From: Gordius sp. MW1
Taxonomy: Eukaryota > Nematomorpha > Gordioida > Gordea > Gordiidae
DNA length: 64,000 nt
Direction: 5' to 3'
Assembly: GCA_964036665.1 (NCBI GenBank)
Contig: OZ038531.1
Coordinates: forward strand, 22,030,591-22,094,590
How positions within the stretch are numbered: position 1 is the stretch's first letter; each line of letters starts with the position of its first letter. Positions 34,381 through 46,900 of this stretch are shown here, one piece after another. Both the position numbers and the translations under genes were made by a program. The notes beneath the pieces were generated by a model. The model worked only from the letters and a program-made list of their open reading frames with translations. It did not search any database and was not told the origin of the DNA.

Positions 34381-34621
34381 ATCATAAGCGCCCTCCTTGT
34401 TTCGTTATTATTGATTTTATCATAACTTTTATATTATTACTAATGATGATAATAATAATTATTCCTACAAATCACAATTTTAATATTACACATAATTTTT
34501 TGGGGAGGAGATGGTTAAAAAATGTTTGAAGAAAAGTGTAATGACACGTTTCTAGCGTATCATTGTAAAAGGTGAATGTAAATTATAATTACACGAAAAA
34601 GTATTTATACATAAAAAACTA

Positions 34622-34627
34622 AATAAA
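34622..34627 (+). terminator. Possible polyadenylation signal of OGG1
   Basis: AATAAA about 240 bp after the stop codon and 330 bp before the convergent GLYR1 stop. Confidence 0.4.
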
Positions 34628-34954
34628 AGTGTAGGAGGGGTTGGAAACGGCTATAATTTATGAAATAAATTGACGTCCAAACGGGTGGGGAATCATGAAT
34701 TAAAATAAAATTTCAATATTTAAACTAAATGATCAAGATGTGTCGTAAAAATTTTGCATTTATAAAGTATCAGTGTTGTGTATGTAATATCTCTTTCGGG
34801 TCGAAGGAGTAACTTCATACAGGGGGTTAAATATAAGTTTCAACGCGTTAGCCTATGTACAAAGTGTGGATATGGTGGTTGGCTGGAGGTGGCCTAAGTT
34901 ATGTTACATAAATATTCTGTAAAACGCGAGGCGAGTTTCGGCCTGTCGTTAGGT

Positions 34955-37900
34955 CTAAAGGTAGAATGCCTTGTGAACGGCGCTCACATCACTACTTCCA
35001 CAACCCAAACTTTTGGCTCTCTTGAAAAGCTAATATCGCAAAAAATCAAACGTGTTTACATTGTGACAATGTTGATTAAAATATATATACGTAATGCTTA
35101 CCAAAAGTGAGGTCTTATTAATAATAGTTTTATAATGGTACCTCATTGGCTGTGGACAGTAGAGGGGTAGGTTGATCGATCCCGTCAGCCATGTCAAGGG
35201 TGAGTTTGATGTCGTGTTGTTGATGTTTGAGGGGAAGTGATGTGACAAAAAGTCCTTCGATTATTTCTAAATATTATCATAATGAATAATTTCAACATTC
35301 CTTACTTCAGTTTACTTTAACATATAGAGAACTTAAAAATATTTATAGACGTAGTGTAAAGTTTTTAAAAACCATAAAAATATATCGTCAGCTTGCTAGC
35401 ACCATCTGCGCTAGCAAGTAGCATTAACATTAGGCGTTAATCATTATAAACGAGAGAAAGAGAGAGAGGAGAAGAAAGTGAGGATTTATTGAAAAAGTAA
35501 GATAGGGGAAAAAAGTCATGCTTACCCTTTCCTATATTTCTAACGAGCGGACAATCCATCGTGCTTATTTGAAGAATGGAAAGAATATCCTGAGGATTTA
35601 TACCGGCTTTTTCCGACAATGAAAAAGATTCGGCTAAGCTAGCGATCAGGGTGCCTTGGAGAGATTTAAGTATGAGGGCAACTTTGGTAGCGCTACCTTC
35701 GTTATCTCCTATTTAGATTAAAATAAAATGAGTTAATTATAAAAGCAAGGCAAAAATTGGTTTGGATATAATGATATTACCTAAATATAAAGGTTTTCCT
35801 ATTAGTTTGAAAAGGGGTTCGCAGTCGTGATAAAGGCTCAAGTCACCAGCAGCTAATATTAATAACGACGCGTTAGTCCCTAAATGAGATCCAAACAACG
35901 GCGCTTCGAGATATCTTGAACCAAAAGAAGTCAACACCTATTAACATAGACTATCTTTACCAAAAATAATGGTAGGTAATTAAAAGACAAGCAAAAATTT
36001 CAATATCATAAAAGGTTCATTGAGGTAATTACCTCAGAGATGTCGGATACAAGCCTATGCGAGTTCGTTGACAAGTTCACGATACCCTTACCGCCTTTGA
36101 GAGATTTTATAATGTCTTCGTCATTTAATAATATCTAAAGCAATCATTTATTTTAAAAATTAAATGTACTTTTCTTAGAGCTTGGTGTTCAGAAAAGCAA
36201 CAAAATATGATGTTGCAGGTGTTTATAACATAAGCAGGATTTGAACCAGCAGTAGCCCCTGACGTGATTAACTCTTCACACTAAGAATTAAAAATTTTAA
36301 TATTTATATAAATATTTGTATGTAATGCGCTTAATATGTTGAAAAATATTAAAGTCTTAAACAAATAATACCGGTGTATATTTTGCAAAATAAAAATTAG
36401 GATGAAAGTTGGTTAATATGTAACAAATGGTTTAGGTGACGAATAGCATAAACATATGATTAATTAAATTGTGTAACCAATGAAACGTTTTATGATATAC
36501 ATATTAATTTATCTTGTAATATTTTGTTTAACAAATTCCCTGCAAAATAAAGATCGAGACCAATCATTTGTAGTGACTAAGATACATATCAATATTAGTC
36601 ATGCATTTAAAGATACGATTTTATCCTATGATAATTTGTTTTACAGTATTAAAAATCAGTATAAAGCAAATGATTCTTGGACTTATAGTACTATCAATGG
36701 AATACAAGAAATTAATATACATAATAAAAATGTTTCGGAAATTTCTAATAACATCTTTCAAAGGATTAAATACCTAAAAGTAGTTTCACTAAAGAACAAT
36801 TTTTTAAATGATATCAATGGCATAATTAACCAAAAAATTAATGCATGTCATTATAATAAGCCAGCTTTGGAAAATTTACAAATACAATATAATAATTTTA
36901 ATTCAATTAATTTAAATGCATTGATGTTGTTTTATCCCTATTTGAACAATATTGATGTAAGTCACAATCAAATATCAATAATAATGCAAACCAGTGATGG
37001 ATTGCAGCTAGGAAATATAAATAAATGTAGGGGTGCAAATGTTGCAAGTTCAGACAGGGCAATTTCCATTAATTTATCATTCAATAAAATAAAATATTTA
37101 CCCCTTATTCTATACAATTTATCCATTACTCAGCACGTAACATCGCTAGATCTATCTCATAATCAAATACATTACTTGCCCACAAAATTTTTAAAGCATC
37201 ACCCCAATTTAAAATATTTAAACGTGCAAAACAACAATGTAAAAGTGATCTCACTCCCCAAAATTCTCAATTATTTGTCAAATCTCAAAATTTTGCTGCT
37301 GGCCCATAACCCGAGTACGTTGAGGTGGTTGGATAATTACACGCTATACCATAAAATGTTGCAAACATTGGACATCTCAAACATTTCTACATCACAAATT
37401 GGCACGAGCATGGACAGAGAAGAATTGGTGCTACCCCACCTTCCAAGCTTGAAACACTTGAACATTTCGCACAACGTCATTCCTCTGGGCATGCATTTAA
37501 CTAGTTTCTCCTTTGCTCAGCTCACAAACTTAACACACCTTGACATGTCTCACGTGAAAAATCTTTACGAACTACCCCATCATACGTTTAAACACAATGC
37601 TCGCTTGATGAATGTCAATTTGGAGGGAATCGGGGGGATCAGGTGTAATTGTAGGTACCTGGTATGGTTTGGGAATTGGCTCAGGCAAAAACTACATAAC
37701 GGTTCTCGAGTGATTCTCCCACTAAACTTACTCAATCACGAGTATCCCAACGACATTTTGGATATGAATCATGAGGGGGGACTCAATGCGAGCATCAGTC
37801 GAAACTACCCGGGCAGGACCAATTTGTACGAGCAGATTGGTCGGTGCAAGGCCGAGTTGCTGCCCATCAACGATTGTTTCGACCGAGAACCGGGCAATAC

Positions 37901-40900
37901 TGTGGCGGGTCAAAAATTATTCACTTGCCGACAAGTGGATGATATTCCACCCCCACCCCTCGAAAAGTCTTTGGGCGATTACAAAATCTCGAGGGTGAAA
38001 CGACACCCCAGGGTGTTGATCAAAATCAACATCGGGCAAGATATCATCCTTTCGGGGCGTGAGCATTTGAATCATTACAACAACACCGAAGATTTGATTT
38101 CATTCTCCTGGTACTACAAATACAAGAATAAATGGTTGGGTCTGTTTCAAAAGGTCTTTACCGCAAAGTCGGCTAACGCTACGCTAAACGGAACGGGAGG
38201 GGGCGAGCCTGGTTTGAAGCTAATCCGAGGCTCTAAAAGCTTTCTCCCCGACGGTACGCTCCTCATAAAATCGGCCCAAAGGATTGATGCCGGCCTCTAC
38301 TCGCTCCTAATGATCAAGCACCACAAAGTGACTTCTTCCACGCGGTCCCCCTCCAACAATGGAATGATCATTCTGGAAGATTTGCCCATGGTGTTGTACT
38401 TCGGAACGGATTACTTTATAGAAGTGAACCATACACTTTATCTCTGTAAAATAAATTTATCGGCTCACTTTCGGCGAAAAATGTCCCGTCCTGTCCACCT
38501 AAGGCTTATAATAGAAAATTCTGGAAAAAATCAGCTTTAATTCTTAATGGCCCCGCCCGAGGGCAAATAACCTTTTTATTTTAGTGTTCTTTTGCAGCTT
38601 AACTTACATTCTTCTCAAGTGTGTTTATCATAATTTTGCAGATATGGAAATCCACGATATTATTCGGGGTGGGGGGTGCTTTCACCTTTCTCTTTTTCGC
38701 CATCGTAGTGGTGTACCTCATCAAATGCTTCAAGATGTGCCAGTGTATCCACCGACGAGCCAAGACGCAAAAATTTAGCCGGCTCATCGAATTGCTGCAA
38801 CAACAAACCTACGACGAGGTAAGTTAAATGTCGTTTTGCGACCATTAAAATTCTCATCGGATTTATATCATTATTTTATATATATATATGATTACATGGG
38901 CGTAGGCAAGGGGGGCGGGGGCAGCTGTCCCCCTTTAAATCCAAAAAAGGGTTGAAATTTATTAAAATTATGGTTATGATCATTTTGCCCCTCCCTAAAT
39001 CATTATTGCCCGTGTGTGCATAGGTGGAGAACTTGAGGAATCACTACATCAGTCAACTGAACAAGTTGAAGGAGGTGTGCTGCGTTAACATGGAAGCTAT
39101 AACGGGAACGGGATGTCAACACCAGTCCACCACCACCCCCAAGTCGTCGCATCAAGGCGCGCCCCACTACGTGTCTCACATGAAGGATTGTTGCGGAACT
39201 TACATCCGCGACTACGGGTCTCAAGTAGGGGGCAGTGTGAGGGAAGCTTACGCCTCGCAAATTAGCCGGATGCGAGAATACGCGGCCCTCCAAGTCGAGC
39301 GGATGACCGAGAGTTACGCGGCTCAGGTGGATCGGCTGAACGCCTTCACCTATGGACAGATGGATCGGGTGCGAGAACGGTACAAGATCGAGGCCAAGCA
39401 CATCGGGGACGTGATCGAGATGATGAATATCAACAATTGCAGAACGTCCACCTCCGCTGCGGTCGACCCTTGCGATTGCCACGAAGAAGCCAAGTATAAT
39501 TATTTGATATTCGCATTTTTGTTATGTGGTGATATAGGTGCTATTCTTTAGGGGCACGAGCGTGGAAAGAAATAAGGATGTTTTTTAAATATGCCTCGTT
39601 TGATACAATTCTTTTTAATTGCTATGCAATTTATGGGCTCGTTTTTGGTTGTTGTGTCCTGTCAAACTTGTAATTTTTTAATACTTCCCGTCGAAATTTA
39701 TAAGAGTTTTTAATGGCTGTGGACTTCTGCTTCATTAAATCGAAATCATATAATACAATCTTTGGAAAATTTGGCCTCAAATACAGATTAGCGGAAAGCG
39801 GTGAATGCTTCATAAATATCCCCGGACTAAGCTCGCAAACACAATTTTTTGTCTTTAACTACACGACACGGCCACACCTACACGAATTTAGACTTTTGAG
39901 CTAGCAATCTTGATCCTTTTTCGAGGTCGATCTTATTTAACGATTGAATGACATAACACCAAAACCGTGATTTAAGTAAAAAGTGACAACCTTTTAAAAA
40001 CATAATAGGATTTTTAACGTTATATCACTATTCTCGCGATAGTTTTTCCCTTTCGTTGATTCGAGTGCGTTAGGCGTGCACTAGTATTTTTTGGGGTTTT
40101 AACACGATTCATTCATTAGATTTTACGTGGACGGAGAGGGAAAACTGGTGGCTGACCAAGCCGGTTGTTCATCCTTTTACCAAGAGGTCATTCCCTTCGA
40201 TCGATCTCGCATCAAACGGAGGCTAGACGAATTGAGCAGTAGTAAGGGTGGAGACCCCTTCTTCTCCCAATCCGAGGCCGCGATCAGAGCAATTTGGGAA
40301 CGAGGCAAAATCAGGGCACACGAGCTGTGGGAGGGTGAACCCATGATTGTTCAACCTCCACCCTCTCCCCTCCATAATCCAACCTATTCATCCCAGTCTC
40401 AGCCCTTACTAACGCCATCATCACCGTTATGTGATGTTCAATCTAGTGAGCCTTTCGCATTCTCCTGCCCACCCCATTCAAAGAAGGGCGATACCAAAAG
40501 GGTGGGTGCAATTCCTAACGGTCACATAGCTGCTGGCACGGGGGAGGGAGAGCGACCGCAGCATCGGCTATTAATGACTAAATCCAAGTACGCTTCCCTC
40601 AAGCTCAGGCGAAGGTATAGCGGGCGTTCGACGGCCCACACCTCGCCCCGACTGGTCAAGAGGTGGTCGGGCCCGATATCTCCCGTCCCGCCCGGGGCCG
40701 AAAACAATGCGACCGCTAATGTATTAATGAATCGGGCAAAAAAATGTGCTTCTCTTTCAGCCTCCTCATCCTCGTCTTTATTATCGGTCAGTTCTTCCTT
40801 AACCACGTGCGACGATTACGTACACCGAACCACAACGGTAACAGCCATGATCGACAACCACGAAGGTGACATGCTCCCTTCAGCTTCGGAAGTCACGTGC

Positions 40901-43900
40901 TAGCGTCCAGGATTTATTATAAAGCCCCTGCCCTCGCGCTAAAACACTTCCCCTGACATTTGGTGCTGAGGTGGTGATATGATCTATCTATATATAAATT
41001 AATATACGTGCGGCAACTTGACGCGAAAGGCCACGCTAATGCTCAAATATTGTCTCACCAACATTAACAACACGACATTAACCGCCCACTCCCCCCTCCC
41101 TCCAACCTTCCCCGCGTTTATTGTGTTGTACTATCGTGAACTTGTAACACTCCTAACAATTTTCATGCGCCGCGATATAGTCCTATCGCCCGAAATAAAT
41201 ATCGTTCGCTTTCCACCCAGCTTGCCCTTTTGGTGTTTTAGGCGCGTGGACCACGACCTTATGTCACTTCTGTTTGCCTCGGGGTAGTAAATAATAATAA
41301 TAAATAGAAAAAATGGGGAAGGGGATGAGGAGGGAGAAAGCGTTAGAGCGGATCGCGTCGCTTTTGCACGAGGAGATAGCACAGGTATTATATTATGTTT
41401 ATGATAATATATTTTTTATGTACAACACACTACTATGTAAATGGTGGTGGGGTGGGTCGGGTTTATAACAGAGAGAGACAGAAATAATAAAACTTCCACT
41501 TTTGCCCTCTAACATGAGTGTAGCCAAGTTTTGGATTGGGGGGGGGGGGGGCGAAACGTTCAAAAGTTCAATTAGGGGGGGGGGCGTACGCCCATGCCCT
41601 CTAATATAATCTGTCCAAATGAAGCCTGTGAGATGTTAGTCTAGTAGTATCACACACAACAAGTGCTTGTGGTGCTGGTGTGTAATTTGGAGCTAATAAA
41701 TATTGAAATCTCTCTCTGATCAAATCGATCGATATGGAGGAGAGGGGGGGGCAATTATCGATTTTTCCCTATTACTCTCACTATTATTCTGGTGAGGGGG
41801 GGGGCCTATGCGTGAAAGAAGGAGGGGGGGGGCGGGATAAAACATTTGTTTTTTACATCACAATATTTGGTCAGTCAGCAGTTGCTTGTATTTTTTGTGT
41901 GTTTACTCCAAGTCCAACACCATAACCTTAATTCGAGTCTGAGTAAAACGCAGATAGAATGAGTTGGCAAAATTGTTTTTGCGTGAGAGAAAGTAACGCG
42001 TGCATATGAAGAGTCCTACAAAATTGCTATCCTCATTCCCAGCTCAACGTTCCATTTTTTTAATGTCCAAGTCAAGGGGACATTTTTTTGTTCATATCGT
42101 AACTTTTAGACAAATTTTACCACACGATTATAAAATTAAATGGTTTTTTAAATATTTCACATGTCTAGCCTCATTTTTTTAATGTATTAAAAAAACTATA
42201 ATAATTTAAATTTTCATTTAACTGTCTAGAACAACCATACACTACTCACTTCTTGTAATGACGCATTTTGAAGAATTTGCTGTCAAAGTTGCAAAAATAG
42301 CGATTTTGGCGTTTATTAAATGTCAATAATTTGCAAATTAAATTTAATAAAGATTTATAAATAAGGGAAGCCCGCTGACTTTTATTAATTGTTATGCAAT
42401 TTATGGGCTAGCTTATTTGTGTTTTATAAAGTTCCAATTTATAAATTAATAATATTTTTGATGTTTATCAAATTAACATGAAGGATTGTAGCCAGGTGAA
42501 TTATGATTTATGGAAGGGCAAAATGATAATTATATGAAATTTTAAAGGAATATAGGGATTCAGGAAGGCTAGCTAACCCCATAATAGTCTATTTCTTTAA
42601 AAATTATATTATTTCGAGTGTTTTCCAGCAGCTAAACATTAAGTTTCTTTTCAATGAAATTAAGTCAATTTACAAAAAATATGATTGGAAATACTAAGTT
42701 AGTTTGGTTTGCGTCGGGACGGGGTAAGATATGTATAAATAAAATATGAAAACATTCGTTAAATTTCCCCCTTTTTGACACCCTACGAATTTAAATCGTC
42801 GCCCGGGTTACAACATAGCAGCGTCTTAACTTCGAATTCACAGCAGATTTACATTTCAGACGCAGAGCATAACACAACAACGATTTTGTAAGATGCAAAA
42901 TTTTCCTAAGCTTAAATGTTGTATGTATTTAAATTTTTAGGTATCAGCAAAGTTTAGATTTAATCTCGAGAGTTGAGAAGTAAACAAAAAAACGCTTTTA
43001 ACTATAAAAAAAATTACAACCGAGTTTGACCCATGAAATTGAATTGGATATTTAGACAAAGATAAATTCGCGCGATTCGAATCTGAATCCGATATTAAGA
43101 CAAGCCCCAAGATTTAAAACTTCAGAAAACAACAAGTGCCAAGATATAGAATTAAAGCAAAAAGGCAGCGAAATAACATATGGTAAACAAATTTGGAAAA
43201 CGCCAACTCTTGACTTTAGCGGGGAATCCTCTAGCATTTTACGTATGAAAAATATTATTAACATGGGCGTAGCCAAGGGGGGGGGGCAGGGATGGGCGAC
43301 TGCCCCCCTCTAAATACAAAAATTTGTTAAAATTTATTAAAAATATGGCTAAAATTTCGAAAAAAGATCATTATTGCCCCCCCCTCTCTAATTCCCAATG
43401 CTGGCTACGGCCATGGTTATTATTAAGGGCGAAATAAGTAAAACGAAACCGATCGACCTGTGGGAAGATAAAAATAAATGTAACAAATTGCATTTTTGAC
43501 TATGATGATGATGATAATAAAAATGATGCAAACGGAATATTTTGCTGCGTGATAAATACACACTAGTGTGGTAAAAAGACCTTGGTTTGTTTGGTCGACC
43601 TATGGTTAACCAAAACTAACGGCCGACTCGCTGGTCTGTTTTCCAAATTTCCACTGAGCCAAGTGGTCGACTAAGAAAAATGGACCAAGTCGACCAAACA
43701 AAATCCAGCCGTTTTTACAACACTAATGCAAGGAACCCCAACCCGACCCAAAATTTTTTCATTTTCAATCGGCTTTAAAAATAAAGATAACAGATTTACT
43801 AATAAGTTAAGTTCCGCGGTGGTAAAACTGAAGCACAAAGAAGTGCAAGGCTTTGTATAAACAAATTCACAAGCCCTCTAAAGTTGTTCTAAAAATAGCT

Positions 43901-46900
43901 TGAAAACACTACAGGGGTAAAAAGGGTGTTTGTACCCCCCCCCCGTTCGAATTAAAAAGGAAGCTTCTTTCCTGCTCACTAAATAACGGATAAAAACCTT
44001 TACGTATCCTCCCCCCCTTCTCACAAGAGACTTACAAAGTCGCTTTTTTCAACCCGAACCCGAAAGCATTTAGAAAATTTTCGACCGTCGGGTGGGATCA
44101 CCTGTGCGTTACTTCCACCCTTTCATGATTTAAGCAAAAACAAAATGGTATTTATTCAACAATTTATCATGCTGTTTTTTTACAGGATATTTATTATAAA
44201 TTTTAGTATGTTTTGTTCTAGTTAATTCGTAAAGCCTCACCCGATGTTTAATCCTAAAATAATGGGCGTAGCCAGGGGGAGGCACGGAGGGGGCACTGCC
44301 GCCCTCTAATTCAAAAAAAGCAACTTTAAATTAAGTATAATAATGGCTATAATTTCAAAAAAGCATCATTTTGCACCTCCCTAAATCATTATTGGCCCCC
44401 TAATTCAAACCCTTGCATGCCCAGGTTCACAATTATACCCTAAACATACGAAATATAACTTTTCATGTTTCACTTCGCCTAAAACAACGACAAATCAATT
44501 TATGCTCTACTTCTACTATAAAGACAGCTATAAAAGAACCTCCCAAAAAACTAAGGCTCCCCCCTTATGAAAATTCAGCACCTATTTTAAATCAAACAAA
44601 ACTAAATGTGACTCCCAATTTCACCCTAACAAATTTATAATATCAAAACAATTACTAACAATTATATACATACATAATAACAATCATTTTTTATTCACAT
44701 TAAAATAATATTAAAATTATAATAATAAATAATGGACAATTTAGAAAATGTAAATACATATTAAAGATAAAATTAATAAGGGTATTTATTTACCTTGGAG
44801 AAATCCCTATTCCACACTGTGACTTGATGTCCGGAATTGAGTAGGGTATGCACCACTTGTTTGCCCATGATACCCGTTCCCAAAAAACCAAACTTCAAGC
44901 TACGCGATTGAATGTTCTAAGTTTCGTTTTTAAATTAAATAATAAAATTTTTATAAAATGTTTGATTTCTTATTCAAAATAATATATAAATCGTACGGGC
45001 CGGCCCATAAATAAGAATGGAATTTGGGCTGGGACGAGGTCGAAAAAAGAAAAGTCAACCCAGCGGTCATTAGCTAGTGTATTTGCGAAAGCAAAATATA
45101 AGAAGTCTTTTACGGAAGAATAAGTCCACGGCCATTCAAAACCCGTATACGTTTATGCAGCAATTATTGAAATAGTGTTGTAAAAAGAGCTGGGTTTTGT
45201 TAGCAATCAATATTTATTTATCCCAAATCTTCACAAAATCTAATCATAAACATAGGGTTTTATATACGTATTAGCGTTACTAAAAGGTATTTTGTCCCTA
45301 AAACGTACGCATATGTACAACTCTGAATAAGGCCGATGGGCTGATAAGTAGAGTCTTTAAACCTTATAAATTTTAACAGGCCAAGCTCGGGGGCGGGCCG
45401 AAAATTTTGAAAAGGGCCCTGTAATAATAACTAACTTTACATCCGCCCACCAATTGGCTTAAAAGTAAAAATTAGACAAAATGATTACTTTTTAAATCTT
45501 TTACTCTATTATTATCTATTTACAAATTAAAAACATATATTTTGACCACACATTATATATATAATTAAAAATTGAATTTAAAAACTAAATAGAAGACGCC
45601 ACTTTTGTTTAACTTCACAAATATTGAAGTAGTTTCTCTGCTTTATTAAAATAACATTTCAATATTAAATTTAAGTGTTTAAATAAATTCCAGCTTTTAT
45701 TAGGCTAAACAATAATTACAGTCGCCATTTATAAATTTATACGTGATAATAATCATAAAATATTTTAATTATTACTTTTAGTACTTTGCAGAAACATTTT
45801 ATAATTCCCCTAAAGGCACGAGCGTAGACAGGATTTGGATTAAGGGGGGGGGGGGGTACAATAATGATTAGAAGAGAGGCAAAAGATCATTTTTTAAAGA
45901 AATTTCAGCCATATTTATATTAAATTTAGAGGCTTTCTTGAATTTATAGGGGGCAGCCGCCCCTCGCTGCCTCCTGACTATGCCCATGCATAGAAGGACG
46001 TTGATTAGTCAAAAAGCTCCACTTCTAACTCTCAACATTCATTTAATTTAACTGATAATTTTCGTAAAAAGCTTATTTAAACACCAGTTATGGACACATA
46101 AATCATAGAATTTGTAAAATTTAATAATAAGTGCTAAATGATTTATTTACGAATCTAGGCGCGAGTTATGAAAAGTAGTGCTGGAAAAACGACCGAGTTT
46201 TGTTTGATCGATCTTTAGGTTCAACTACGAAAAACCAACCAAAAATCAATCTTTGGTTTGTTTATGTTTAGTCGACTTAAATCAAAGGTCGACCAAACAA
46301 AACCCAGCCGTTTTTACAACACAAATGAAAATGTGAATTAAAATGACATTTGGGGATTGCCACATTCAAATCGGGCAGTAGTGGTATAATACTTGTCGAA
46401 GTCAGATAAAATCAGGGAATTTTGAAAAAGGCCTCGCAAAAAAAATACAATCGTTATGCGGAACTCTTGGGGCAATGGGCTTAGCGAAGGGGGGAGTGCA
46501 AAGAGGGGCGGTTGCCCCTACAAATTCAAAACTTTCTTGAAATTTATTAAACTTATGGCTAAAATTTCAAAAAATGTTCATTTAGCCCCTCCCTAAATCA
46601 TTTTTACCCCCCCCCCTCTAATTCCAATGCTGGCTACGCCCATGCCTAAGAATGACAAAATAGCTTAAAACTAAAACTAGTAATATGATGTACCTAGACT
46701 ATGTTATATTAATATTTGGGGTTGCTCAGGTTTGCTAGGACCAGACACCCGGGTTCAGAGTCGCTCTCGGGCGCCGCATACAAATCTTGAGCACAAAATA
46801 GTTTTCCTGGAATCGCTCATTAACATAATATTTTTTTTTTTTTTGGGGGGGGGGGGAGATTATTTTAAATAATGATTTGCGTTAGGGGGTGTATTTAGGC

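Noticed and set aside
34086-34529. 147-codon open frame on the plus strand
   Set aside because: It overlaps the last OGG1 exon in another frame; the OGG1 frame carries the conserved motifs.
36237-36262. tRNA-like T-arm (GGTTCAAATCC on the minus strand)
   Set aside because: It lies in a GLYR1 coding exon (SGATAGSNPAYV) in phase with its neighbours; no cloverleaf forms around it.
39003-39482. 159-codon minus-strand frame
   Set aside because: Antisense shadow of the hendecad exon of the LRR-Ig gene.
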